The position numbers were made by a program, and so were the translations under genes. Positions 36,901 through 44,358 of a DNA stretch of 64,000 nucleotides are shown piece after piece. The notes under the pieces are model-generated. The model was not told the origin of the DNA, did not search any database, and saw only the letters and a list, made by a program, of their open reading frames with translations. Origin of the DNA: Sorangium cellulosum So ce56 (GTDB lineage: Bacteria; Myxococcota_A; Polyangia; Polyangiales; Polyangiaceae); assembly GCF_000067165.1 (NCBI RefSeq), contig NC_010162.1:5959001-6023000 (forward strand), written 5' to 3'. How positions within the stretch are numbered: position 1 is the first letter of the stretch; every line of letters starts with the position of its first letter.

Positions 36901-37834
36901 CGCTCCCCTTGAGCTCGCGGAGGACGGGCAGGTCCCGCTTGAACTTCTTGGCGAGCTCCTCCCGCAGCGCCGCGGCCACGATGAGCTTGCCGGCCACGGG
37001 CGCCGCGCCGCCCGCGGGCGCGCCCGCGTCCACGACGACGTAGTCGAACTCGGGCCGGACCGCGGCGTAGCCGTTCGAGGGCAAGGTCCACGGGGTCGTC
37101 GTCCAGGCGCAGAGCGCGGTGTCCGGCTCGTCGACGAGCGGGAACGCGACGAACACGCTGGGGTCGTCGACCGTCTTGTAGTTCGAGCCGACCTCGGCCG
37201 CGCTGAGCGCCGTCCCGCCCTGGGGCCACCACCAGCAGACGCGGTGGCCGCGGTAGAGCAGCCCCTTCCCGTGCAGCTGGGAGAGCGCCCACCAGACGCT
37301 CTCGACGTAGCTCCGGTGGTAGGTGACGTAGGCGGTGTCGAGGTCGACCCAGAAGCCGATCTTGTCGGTCAGGTTCTCCCACGCCTCGGTGTACCGGAAG
37401 ACGGAGTCGACGCAGCGCGAGATGAACGGCTCGACGCCGTACCGCTCGATGTCGGCCTTGCCGTGGATGCGCAGCTCCTTCTCGACCTCGACCTCGACCG
37501 GCAGCCCGTGCGTGTCCCAGCCGGCCTTCCGCGGCACGTCGTAGCCGCGCATGGTCTTGTACCGGGGGAAGATGTCCTTCACGGCGCGCGTGAGCACGTG
37601 GCCGTTGTGCGGCATGCCGTTGGCGGTCGGCGGGCCCTCGTAGAAGACGAACGTGCCCCGCGAGGGGCCGGTGGCGCGGGTCTCGGCGCGGAGCGTCTTC
37701 TCGAAGATGCGGCGCTGCTTCCAGAAGGCGAGGATCTTCGCCTCGTCGGCGGGGAAGTTCAGCTCGGTCGCCACCCTGTCGAACAGGGGCTCGGGCGGGC
37801 CGTCGGTCGGTTTCTTCGAGGACGCTTCGGACAT
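33935..37834 (-). CDS. ileS: Isoleucyl-tRNA synthetase, eukaryote-type, with insertion
   Basis: 1299 residues from ATG 37834 (residue 7 of the longest frame). It is a class I synthetase charging tRNA-Ile. It has a HIGH box as HNGH (76-79, in PPTANGMPHNGH) and a KMSKS box as KESKS (680-684). An editing domain lies between them (GTGVVHVAPAFGEDDF). The C-terminal region with EELNVHEVRFL and DUF5915-like sequence is typical of the eukaryote-like IleRS2 type, which is usually mupirocin-tolerant. Between KESKS and ADAFRWFFYASSPPW lies an extra ~112-residue block (703-814) absent from most IleRS proteins. It contains its own alpha/beta-looking sequence (LTGDSAKVRVYRADREG). The usual zinc-finger Cys near the connective peptide is replaced (VCWWWPQGGTALS). 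Confidence 0.95.
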   Translation of the reverse strand: MSEASSKKPTDGPPEPLFDRVATELNFPADEAKILAFWKQRRIFEKTLRAETRATGPSRGTFVFYEGPPTANGMPHNGHVLTRAVKDIFPRYKTMRGYDVPRKAGWDTHGLPVEVEVEKELRIHGKADIERYGVEPFISRCVDSVFRYTEAWENLTDKIGFWVDLDTAYVTYHRSYVESVWWALSQLHGKGLLYRGHRVCWWWPQGGTALSAAEVGSNYKTVDDPSVFVAFPLVDEPDTALCAWTTTPWTLPSNGYAAVRPEFDYVVVDAGAPAGGAAPVAGKLIVAAALREELAKKFKRDLPVLRELKGSELVGKRYRPPFDAFTRSLEGASLRRKDGEVEPLYWVVLGADFVTLDSGTGVVHVAPAFGEDDFNAHRRRIAELAEPGADVPMLCAVRPDGTFEPGLTAFSGLWVKDADPLIIKDLAARGLLVHEEKYRHDYPFCWRADDDPLIQLARPAWYIRTRDNIDKAIANNRAVRWHPSHIQEGRFGDFLANNVDWALSRERYWGTPLNVWVCANDEEHQLAPASVAEIEALNPRAFDHFRDARKADPGLNEHLIVHKPWIDKVTFPCPTCGGEMRRVTEVIDAWFDSGSMPFAQWGYPHAEGSKELFDRAFPADFISEAIDQTRGWFYSLLMVSTLVFDEATQEKLGLSRVRSYPHPYQTCVVLGHVGDREGKKESKSKGNYTPPEVILERVRMEFAAADGAEAGIGAMKDGVAYIAREDYEGLDLTGDSAKVRVYRADREGAAVTLELRPTTGNKRLPRRIVALSRGDLERLGLSPADKALSVMPNDVPRLPQDQRVFIEDPATPAPGADAFRWFFYASSPPWTNTRHSLTNVRAYQKEFAVKLRNVYSFFTIYANIDGFSPAEGNPGATDTSPAALAASAGYRPARERSLLDRWILSELALATREVTAHLDEYRLYEAAQRLVDLVDALSNWYVRRSRARFWAPSPTWVEDRRSPSSPGDALEIAPGAVRAAQDKRDAYFTLYEVLVALAKLSAPFTPFLAEAMYQNLVRRPWPASQPESVHLVAFPEADAAAVDEPLAIEMRAVRELVSLGLQVRTANKLKVRQPLSRADIVLSQQGLAAALAEHVPLIAEELNVHEVRFLKPGEEGSAVRYVLKPNFRALGPKLGKKVQLAKQVLAKADAAALRAALATEGKIAIALDGEQVELGPEEIDVAVEAGEGFAAAGGRAGVVVLHTALTDALRDEGLGREILSRVQGLRKELDLGFTERIRLALDGGERARKVAEAAREMLMQEALAAELVLGAAPAAWGQAERREVNVDGEALAIAVARTA

Positions 37835-37932
37835 GGCCCGGCCTAGTAGCAAGGCCGATTGCCAGCGTCGAGGGAAGCGCTGGGCCGGCGCGGAGCGCGC
37901 GCGACGAACGGCAGGGGTGCTAGGATCTGACG

Positions 37933-38526
37933 ATGAGCGCGCAGCACCCGCTATTTCCAGGCAATGCGCCCGAGGTCGAGGCCGCGTTCCAGGCCGTGCC
38001 GGACGAGATGGTCGCCGAGATCCTCGACGGGGAGCTGTACACGTTCCCGCGGCCGGCGCGGCCGCACACGCGGGCGGCGTCGCGGCTCGGCACGAGTCTC
38101 GGGGGACCGTTCGATCTGGGCGCGGGCGGGCCAGGGGGCTGGGTCATCCTCGACGAGCCCGAGCTCCACCTGGGAGCGCGGCCCGACAAGGTCGTGCCCG
38201 ATCTCGCCGGCTGGCGCCGCGAGCGCATGCCCGATGCGCTCGGGCCCGAGGACGCGCCGGCGCACTACGACATCGCACCGGACTGGGTCTGCGAGGTGAT
38301 CTCCCCGCGCACCGAGCGCGTCGACCGGGGCAAGAAGATGCGGATCTACCGGCGCGAAGGGGTCCGCCACGCCTGGCTGCTCAACCCGGTCGCGCAGACG
38401 CTCGAGGTCTACCGGCTCGACGACGGGCGGTGGTTCTTGCTCGACACGTACGAAGGCGACGAGATCGTGCGACCGGAGCCGTTCGACGCGATCGAGCTGC
38501 CGCTCGCCGCGCTCTGGGCGCGGTAG
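37933..38526 (+). CDS. Uma2-family endonuclease
   Basis: 197 residues from ATG 37933. This is the Uma2/DUF820 family, with a PD-(D/E)XK nuclease fold. Conserved parts are EILDGELYTFPRPARPH, VVPDLAGWRRERMP (catalytic Asp), DWVCEVISPRTERVDRGKK (Glu and Lys) and IYRREGVRHAWLLNP. The family is often multicopy in myxobacteria, cyanobacteria and planctomycetes, and its biological role is unsettled. It is divergent from ileS with about 100 bp between, and no toxin or mobile-element genes lie next to it. Confidence 0.9.
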   Translation: MSAQHPLFPGNAPEVEAAFQAVPDEMVAEILDGELYTFPRPARPHTRAASRLGTSLGGPFDLGAGGPGGWVILDEPELHLGARPDKVVPDLAGWRRERMPDALGPEDAPAHYDIAPDWVCEVISPRTERVDRGKKMRIYRREGVRHAWLLNPVAQTLEVYRLDDGRWFLLDTYEGDEIVRPEPFDAIELPLAALWAR

Positions 38527-38560
38527 CGCGCGGCGTCGGCAGGGCGCCGCCGCGCGCGGC

Positions 38561-39178
38561 TCACCCCGCGCGCTGCGCTGGCAGAGCCCCGCCGAAGTCG
38601 GCGCGGATGGCGGCCACCCCGTCCGCGCCCGCCGCGAGGCAGGCCGGCGCCGAGGCCGCGTCGATGCCGCCGAGGGCGAGGAGCGCGACGTCGCGCGAGG
38701 CCGCGGCCAGGCGGGCCCGCGCCTCGCGCAGGGCCGCGAGGCCGAGCGGCGGGCCCTTGCCGGGCGTCGCGAAGATCGGCGAGAGCACGGCGGCGTCCGC
38801 GCCGGCCTCCGCCGCCCGGAGAACGTCGTCGACGCCGTGGCAAGCGACGGAGACGAAGGCGCCCGCCCCGAGCAGGGCGCGCGCGTCGGCCACCGCGACC
38901 GAGCGGCGGCCGAGGTGGACGCCGTCCGCGCCGAGGAGGAGCGCGAGATCCAGGCGATCGTTGACGACGAACGAGGCGCCGAGCGCGGCGGTGGCGTCGC
39001 GCAGGCGCCTGCCGAGCGCGTGGAGCGCCGCGCCGGAGAGCTCGGGATCGCGGAGCTGCACCGCCACGCGGGCGCGGGCCTCGGGCGGCAGGGCGCCGAA
39101 CGCTGAGAGCCGCGCGAGCAAGACCGGCTCCGGGACGTCCGCCGCCTGGGTGATCAGGGTCAACCTCGGGGTGAGCAT
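38561..39178 (-). CDS. thiE: Thiamine-phosphate synthase (ThiE-like)
   Basis: 205 residues from ATG 39178. It has the TIM-barrel layout of ThiE, which joins HMP-PP and thiazole phosphate into thiamine phosphate. Motifs are LTLITQ at the start, VQLRDPELSG (usual VQLREKD), FVVNDRLDLALLLGADGVHLG, VSVACHGVDDVLRAAEAGAD, LSPIFATPGKGPPLG and LLALGGIDAASAPACLAAGA. The RDPELS variant and CH rather than S-H at the phosphate loop suggest some divergence, and TenI-type proteins have the same fold. thiG and thiC lie 4 and 13 kb away, in separate transcription units. Confidence 0.82.
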   Translation of the reverse strand: MLTPRLTLITQAADVPEPVLLARLSAFGALPPEARARVAVQLRDPELSGAALHALGRRLRDATAALGASFVVNDRLDLALLLGADGVHLGRRSVAVADARALLGAGAFVSVACHGVDDVLRAAEAGADAAVLSPIFATPGKGPPLGLAALREARARLAAASRDVALLALGGIDAASAPACLAAGADGVAAIRADFGGALPAQRAG

Positions 39179-39209
39179 GGCCGTCCTCCAGCGCGCCGGC
39201 GGCGGCGCG

Positions 39210-39554
39210 TCATCGCGCTCCGTCGCCCGGGGGGCGCTCCGCCGGGGCGCCCGCCTCGCCGAGCGCGTCGAGATCCTGCCGGGCCATCCGGGCGAACCGG
39301 CTGGCAGGGTACCGCTCGACCAGGAAGTGCAAGGTGTCGGCCTGGGCGCGGCGATCGCCGCTCGCCTTGAAGCGCTCGGCCAGCGCATACAGGGCCTCGC
39401 TCGGGTCCTCGTACACGCGACGATCCGGGTCGACCTCGCTCGCGCACTGGTAAGGCGCCTGTGCGACGGCGGCGAAGATCGCGATCGAGCCGAAGGCCGC
39501 GCGGAAGCCGGTGAACACGAGCGGCATTCGCCGATGAACGAGCGCGAGCGTCAA
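39210..39554 (-). CDS. Small secreted protein, TPR-like
   Basis: 114 residues from TTG 39554; ATG 39527 is the alternative and would shorten the n-region. A hydrophobic segment (FRAAFGSIAIFAAVAQA) looks like a signal peptide, but the following Cys (PYQC) lacks a good lipobox. The mature part has one TPR-like helical hairpin: EALYALAERFKASGDRRAQADT then LHFLVERYPASRFARMARQDL, with the latter typical of YbgF/BamD-style repeats. The stop is 31 bp before the thiE start, so the two may be cotranscribed. Function unknown. Confidence 0.6.
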   Translation of the reverse strand: MTLALVHRRMPLVFTGFRAAFGSIAIFAAVAQAPYQCASEVDPDRRVYEDPSEALYALAERFKASGDRRAQADTLHFLVERYPASRFARMARQDLDALGEAGAPAERPPGDGAR

Positions 39555-39634
39555 GAGGACGCCGCGGCCCCGGCGACGCCGCTCCTCCGGCCGAGCCGCG
39601 CAGGCCCCGCTCGGCCGGGCGGCCGGCGGCGGGG

Positions 39635-40906
39635 CTAGTTCAGGGAGGCGCCCGCCCGGGCGGCGCCGTTCTCGAGCCCGCCCTTCGAGGCCGGTGCGCC
39701 GAAGGGCGCGTCGCCCGCGTCCTTATCGCCGGTGATCGACAGGGGCTCGCCGCGGGCGCGCAGGAGCGACTCGTGGAGGGCGCGCGCGCTGTCGTCCCAG
39801 TCGCGCCTGCCGGCGAGCTCCGCGATCCGCGCCGGATCGTAGTCGGCCCGGGCGGCGCGGAGCAGCGCCTCCATCAGCGCGCCCTGGTTCCCCGGCGGGA
39901 TGAGCTCGCCGAGCTCGGCGCTGCGCAGGACGTCGGGGATGCCCCCCACGCTCGTCGCGACCACGCGGCGCCCCGAGGCGAGCGCCTCGAGCAGGACGTT
40001 GGGCGTGCCCTCGTGCTTGCTCGGGAGGGCGAGGGCGTCGCACGCGCCGAGCCACAGCGACACCTGATCGTGCGGCAAGTAGCCGGTCACTGTCAGCCGG
40101 CCGCCCAGACGGGCGGCGGCGGCCCTGCACGCCTGCTCCTCGGCGCCGCTGCCCACGAGCGCCAGCTCGATGTCCGGGTGGACCGGCGCGAGCCGCTCGA
40201 ACGCCTCGATCAGATCGAGCACGCCCTTGTCGCGGCTCAGGTGGCCGACGAAGACGATCAGCCGCGAGCTCGGCGACTTGCCGAGCGCGGCGCGCGCCTC
40301 GGCGCGGTTGCGAGGCTGGAACGTCTTCACGTCGACGCCGTTCATGACGATGTCGATGCGATCGCGCGGCACGCCGAGCGCCGCGACCCCGTCCGCGAGC
40401 TTGCGGCTGACCGTGACCACCCGGGCGGCGCGCGTGAGCCCCCAGCCGAGCGGCCGCCGCATCCGCCGGTCGCGCGGGATCACGTCGATGTCCGAGCCGT
40501 GCGTCTTGATCACGGCCGGCACCCCGAGCAATCGCCCCAGACAGACCGCGGCAAAGCCGTCCGGGTAGGCGAAGGCCCCGACGATGACGTCGGGCAACGG
40601 ACCGCGCCCGATGAGCTCCGGGAGCATCGACGCCGCATACAGCGGGCCGTTCAGGGCGGGCACGATCCTCGGCACGTACAGGTACCGCGGGTGCCTGACC
40701 GGCAGCCCGTCGATGACCTCCTCGCGCGGCGCGCTGGCGCCGATAGGCCACTTCGAGAGGCGCTCTATCCCGGGGAACCACGGGATCGTGGCGAGCACCC
40801 GGACGTCGCAGTAGCGCGACAGCGCGGCGAACTGCCGCCGATTGTACGGCGCCTCGTCCGGGTGAACCGCGTTCGGAAAGATCTTCGTGATCAGCAAAAC
40901 GCGCAT
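39635..40906 (-). CDS. Glycosyltransferase family 4
   Basis: 423 residues from ATG 40906, with an AGGAGGAG stretch about 12 nt upstream. It has a GT-B fold, with N-terminal MRVLLITKIFPNAVHPDEAP (a GT4 acceptor domain) and the C-terminal donor-binding domain with LIVFVGHLSRDKGVLDLIEAF, EEQACRAAAARLG, LALPSKHEGTPNVLLEALAS and VATSVGGIPDVL. The EGxPxxxxE motif is the donor-site EX7E type. It is probably cytoplasmic, making cell-surface polysaccharide or glycolipid. It lies next to a second GT4 gene on the same strand, but 281 bp of repetitive DNA separates them. Confidence 0.9.
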   Translation of the reverse strand: MRVLLITKIFPNAVHPDEAPYNRRQFAALSRYCDVRVLATIPWFPGIERLSKWPIGASAPREEVIDGLPVRHPRYLYVPRIVPALNGPLYAASMLPELIGRGPLPDVIVGAFAYPDGFAAVCLGRLLGVPAVIKTHGSDIDVIPRDRRMRRPLGWGLTRAARVVTVSRKLADGVAALGVPRDRIDIVMNGVDVKTFQPRNRAEARAALGKSPSSRLIVFVGHLSRDKGVLDLIEAFERLAPVHPDIELALVGSGAEEQACRAAAARLGGRLTVTGYLPHDQVSLWLGACDALALPSKHEGTPNVLLEALASGRRVVATSVGGIPDVLRSAELGELIPPGNQGALMEALLRAARADYDPARIAELAGRRDWDDSARALHESLLRARGEPLSITGDKDAGDAPFGAPASKGGLENGAARAGASLN

Positions 40907-41187
40907 TCGCCGCAAGAGCTCCTCCTCTCCGAGCGAGCCGGGCCGGCGAGCGCCTCGAAAGAGGACGTCGCTCGCGCTCGGTCTCATATTCGGTCTATCC
41001 AGTCTATCCAGTCTCGCCAGTCTCGCTCAGTCTCGTCAATCCCGCCAATCTACGCTCAGTCTCGCTCAGCCTAGCTCAGCGTCCCATTTTGCCTCGCTCA
41101 GCATCGTTCGTTGTCCCATTTTGCCTCGCTCAGCATCGTATTCGCCCTGGTCAGGTTCGATTCAGTCTCACCTGGTATCGAATGTCG
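40907..41187. other. 281-bp repetitive spacer between two glycosyltransferase genes
   Basis: It is less GC-rich than its surroundings and built from short degenerate repeats of the CAGTCTCGCT type. It includes a perfect 27-bp direct repeat (41081-41107 and 41113-41139). No gene is seen. Confidence 0.65.
41081..41139. repeat. Perfect 27-bp direct repeat, 32-bp period
   Basis: A 27-bp sequence beginning GTCCCATTTTGCCTCGCTCA occurs at 41081-41107 and again at 41113-41139, separated by 5 bp. CTCGCTCAG is also repeated upstream of it. Confidence 0.9.
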
Positions 41188-42453
41188 TTACACGTCCAGA
41201 CCGACCCGATGACCAACCCGTCCGTTGCCGTCGTCCCGTCCAGCGGCCGGCCCGGAGGCCCCCGCGGGGGTCGACCACGCGCGCTCCCGGGACGGGGCGT
41301 CGCCCCCGCGCCGCCTGGCGATGAGCTCGTCGAACAGGCGCACGTGCGCGTCGACCATCGCTTCCAGGCTGAACTGCTCGGTGAACTTCGCGGGGCCGCG
41401 CGCGCGCGCTCGCTCGCGGAGCTCCCCGTCGCGGGCGACCCGCGAGAGGTGCTCGACCAGCGCGCCAGGGTCCTTCGACGGGACGAGGAACCCGTCGACG
41501 CCGTGCTCGACGATCTCGGGGACGCCGCCGACGCGGCTCGCCACGATCGGCTTGCCGAGCGCGAGCGCCTCGAGCAGCGCGAGCGGCAGCCCCTCCCAGA
41601 GCGACGGGAGCACGTAGGTGTCGAACGCGGAGACGAGCTCCGGCACGTCCGAGCGATACCCGGGGAAGATCACCCGGTCGCCGAGCCCCGCGTCCCTGGC
41701 TCGCTGCTCCAGCTCCGGCCGGAGCGGGCCGTCGCCGGCGATGACGAAGCGCGCCTCCGGCGCGCGCCGCAGCACCTCGGGCGCCGCCTCGAGGAGGTAA
41801 CGGAGCCCCTTCTGCTCGATGTGCACCACGGCGCACCCGAACACGAACTCCCGCTCGCCGATGCCGAGCTCCGCGCGGACGCGCGCGCCCGCGCCGCTCT
41901 CGCGGGCGCGGGCGAAGCGCGTCCCGTCGATGCCGTTGTGGATGACGCGGACCGGCGCGCGGACCTTCACGTCGTCGACAAGGATGCGCCTGAGGTCGTG
42001 CGACACGGCGACCATCTCGTCGGCGAGGTAAGCGTAGTAGCCGAACTTGCGCCGATCGAAGCCCTTCGCCCGGTTGATCTGGTTGTGCTCCGAGTAGACG
42101 ATCAGCGGCCGATTCCGGAGCAGGCGCGCCGCGAAGCCAGCGAAGATGAGCGGAGCACGGTTGTGGACGTGGACGATATCGACCGAGCGCTGGTGAAAGA
42201 AGCGCCGGATCCAGAGCAGCGCCTCTGGATCACTCTTGAGGCCCGGCAGCACCGGCCGGAGGTCCTTCGTGATCACGAGGCACTTCGAGCGGGGGAGCTT
42301 GACCTCCGAGAACAGCCGTCCCTCTCCGTCGAGGCAGATCAGCGAGAGGTCGAAGCCGTGATCGCCGAGGCGATCGAGGAGGCTCAGCACCACCTTCTCG
42401 AGCCCGCCGACCTCGAGGTTGTTCACGACCATGCAGACGTTGGGCTTGCTCAT
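41188..42453 (-). CDS. Glycosyltransferase family 4
   Basis: 421 residues from ATG 42453, with AGGAGAA just upstream. It has a GT-B fold: VCMVVNNLEVGGLEKVVLSL at the acceptor side, DIVHVHNRAPLIFAGFAAR, IVYSEHNQINRAKGF, then the donor domain VVHIEQKGLRYLLEAAP, FVIAGDGPLRPELE, LPSLWEGLPLALLEALALG and VASRVGGVPEIVEHG (EX7E). The GGLEK/HVHN type is common for sugar transfer in exopolysaccharide or lipopolysaccharide assembly. The last ~45 residues are a low-complexity, probably disordered tail. Confidence 0.92.
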   Translation of the reverse strand: MSKPNVCMVVNNLEVGGLEKVVLSLLDRLGDHGFDLSLICLDGEGRLFSEVKLPRSKCLVITKDLRPVLPGLKSDPEALLWIRRFFHQRSVDIVHVHNRAPLIFAGFAARLLRNRPLIVYSEHNQINRAKGFDRRKFGYYAYLADEMVAVSHDLRRILVDDVKVRAPVRVIHNGIDGTRFARARESGAGARVRAELGIGEREFVFGCAVVHIEQKGLRYLLEAAPEVLRRAPEARFVIAGDGPLRPELEQRARDAGLGDRVIFPGYRSDVPELVSAFDTYVLPSLWEGLPLALLEALALGKPIVASRVGGVPEIVEHGVDGFLVPSKDPGALVEHLSRVARDGELRERARARGPAKFTEQFSLEAMVDAHVRLFDELIARRRGGDAPSRERAWSTPAGASGPAAGRDDGNGRVGHRVGLDV

Positions 42454-42754
42454 ATTCTCCTGAGCGGACCGTCAGGTCGCCGCGGTCGTCGTCGGAGCGC
42501 CGTGACGCGCCACGACAGCGTGTCGACCGTGCGATGAGCGTTCCGTGTCATTTTGGCTCAGGTAGGTGAGCGTATCATGACATGCGGGTGCTGTTCGCTT
42601 GACTTGGCGGCGCCGCAGCAGCGCCGTGCTGGACGTCGGAGTTGCTCGTTCATCATCCCTCATCGCGCCCGCGAGCGCCTCCCGCATCGGTGGAATATGC
42701 CGGGAACGCGAGCGCGCGGAGATCGAGGTGCGGGGCCACACCCGCAGCGCCGCG
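42454..42754. other. 301-bp intergenic region between thiG and a glycosyltransferase gene
   Basis: Downstream of thiG and upstream of the glycosyltransferase gene, both on the minus strand, so the promoter of the latter should be here. A TGTCATTTTGGCTCAGG segment near 42546 loosely resembles the 27-bp repeat on the other side of that gene. I see nothing else. Confidence 0.5.
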
Positions 42755-43537
42755 CTACAGCGCGGCGATCTTGCCCTGCTCCGGCGATGACGCCGTCGCA
42801 TAGAGCTTCTTCGGCATCCGCCCCGCGAGATACGCCATCCGACCGGCCCTCACCGCGTCCTTCATCGCCTGCGCCATCAAGATCGGGTCCCGCGCGCCCG
42901 CGATGGCCGTGTTCATCAATACCCCATCACACCCGAGCTCCATCGCCACCGCGGCGTCGCTCGCAGTCCCGACTCCCGCGTCCACGATCACCGGCACCTT
43001 CGCTGTCTCTCGGATGATCATCAGGTTGTACGGGTTGCGGATGCCGAGCCCGCTGCCGATCGGCGCCGCCAGGGGCATCACGGCCGCGCACCCGATGTCT
43101 TCCAGCTTACGACAGACGATCGGGTCATCCATGCAGTAGGGCAGCACCGTGAAGCCCTCCTTCACCAGGATCCGCGCCGCCTCGAGCGTCGCCTCGTTGT
43201 CCGGGAACAGCGTCCGTTCGTCGCCGATGACTTCGAGCTTCACGAGATCGGACAGGCCGAGCTCGCGCGCGAGCCGGCAGGTGCGGACCGCGTCCTCGAC
43301 GGTATAGCAACCGGCCGTGTTCGGCAGGATCGTGACGCGTCCCTGCTGGAGCAGCGACATCATCGACCCCTCGCCCCGCTCCTTCAGATTGACGCGGCGG
43401 AGCGCCACCGTGACGACCTCCGCGCCGGACGCTTCGAGCGCGCGACGGGTCTCATCCAGGTCCTTGTACTTGCCCGTCCCCACGAAGAGGCGGGAAGTGA
43501 ACGTGTATCTGCCGATCGTCAACGCGTCGCTCGTCAT
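42755..43537 (-). CDS. thiG: Thiazole synthase
   Basis: 260 residues, the normal length. It is a TIM-barrel enzyme that forms the thiamine thiazole phosphate from DXP, dehydroglycine and ThiS thiocarboxylate. Signatures: FTSRLFVGTGKYKDL, VVTVALRRVNL, LPNTAGCYTVEDAVRTCRLA, VKLEVIGDE (Lys forms the Schiff base with DXP), FTVLPYCMDDPIVCRKLED, GCAAVMPLAAPIGSGLGIRN, VIVDAGVGTASDAAVAMELG. No thiS, thiO/thiH or thiF gene is adjacent, so the sulfur carrier must be encoded elsewhere. Confidence 0.96.
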   Translation of the reverse strand: MTSDALTIGRYTFTSRLFVGTGKYKDLDETRRALEASGAEVVTVALRRVNLKERGEGSMMSLLQQGRVTILPNTAGCYTVEDAVRTCRLARELGLSDLVKLEVIGDERTLFPDNEATLEAARILVKEGFTVLPYCMDDPIVCRKLEDIGCAAVMPLAAPIGSGLGIRNPYNLMIIRETAKVPVIVDAGVGTASDAAVAMELGCDGVLMNTAIAGARDPILMAQAMKDAVRAGRMAYLAGRMPKKLYATASSPEQGKIAAL

Positions 43538-43659
43538 CGCAGGCTCCTCGGTCTCGACCCAGACGATCTGCTAGTCGGACCGGGACACAGGGTCCAGCGC
43601 GTCGACGAAAACCGGCGCTTCCGGCGCGCCTCGCTCGGCAGCATGGTATCTTTGCGCCC

Positions 43660-44358
43660 ATGTCTCCCAGAGCTCTTGGCATAGCCCTCCTCGTCGCGTT
43701 GCCTCCAGCCCTCACGCTCACGCCCCTCCCGACAGCGGACAGCCATGCGCAGGCCGGCCAGGAACGCGCCGGGGTGAGCCGCGGCGCGCTGCTGTCCGGT
43801 CCGCGCGCGGCGCAGGCGGCCGTGGCCATTCAGCTCTCGCTGGACGAGCTCGTCGCCGCGGCCTCGTACGTCGTGGTCGCGACCGCGATCGAGCAGCGCA
43901 GCCAGTGGGAAGAGCTCGGCGGGGCCAGGAGGATCGTCACCTACACCCGCCTGTCGATCGACCGGACCGTGGCCGGACAGCCCGACGGCGAGGTCTGGGT
44001 CAGGACGCTCGGGGGCGTGGTCGGGGACGTCGGACAGCACGTGTCGGGCGACGCGCAGCTCGCGATCGGCGCGCAGGCGATGGTCTTCGTCTCGAAGGTG
44101 GGCTCGGCCCTGGTCGTCTCCGGGATGGCCCAGGGCCACTACCCCGTCGTCGACGGCGAGGACAAGCCGACGGTCGCAGGCGGGGCCGGCGCGCGGCGCA
44201 TCGCCGTGCGGCGGCTGGCCGCGAGCCCCGACAGCGGGACCGTCCTGCCGCGGCCGGGCCCCGCGATCTCGGCCCGCGAGCAGCTCATCGGCGCGGCGCT
44301 CGACGCGGCGATCGACGCGGTGAACCAGGCATGGAAGGCGAAGCATGCGAAGAAGTGA
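43660..44358 (+). CDS. Secreted hypothetical protein
   Basis: 232 residues from ATG 43660. A signal peptide is likely (ALGIALLVALPPALTLTPL). The mature protein has SLDELVAAASYVVVATAIEQ and RIVTYTRLSIDRTVAGQPDGEV, a beta-rich pattern seen in secreted proteins that often precede a matrixin in delta-proteobacteria. I cannot name the family. Its stop lies 14 bp inside the next gene, the matrixin protease, so the two are translationally coupled and probably act together, for example as a secreted accessory factor; that is inference. Confidence 0.75.
   Translation: MSPRALGIALLVALPPALTLTPLPTADSHAQAGQERAGVSRGALLSGPRAAQAAVAIQLSLDELVAAASYVVVATAIEQRSQWEELGGARRIVTYTRLSIDRTVAGQPDGEVWVRTLGGVVGDVGQHVSGDAQLAIGAQAMVFVSKVGSALVVSGMAQGHYPVVDGEDKPTVAGGAGARRIAVRRLAASPDSGTVLPRPGPAISAREQLIGAALDAAIDAVNQAWKAKHAKK

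Noticed and set aside
34229..37846. 1205-codon open frame opposite ileS
   Set aside because: Shadow of ileS: Arg/Glu/Val/Leu-rich, no domains, no ribosome site.
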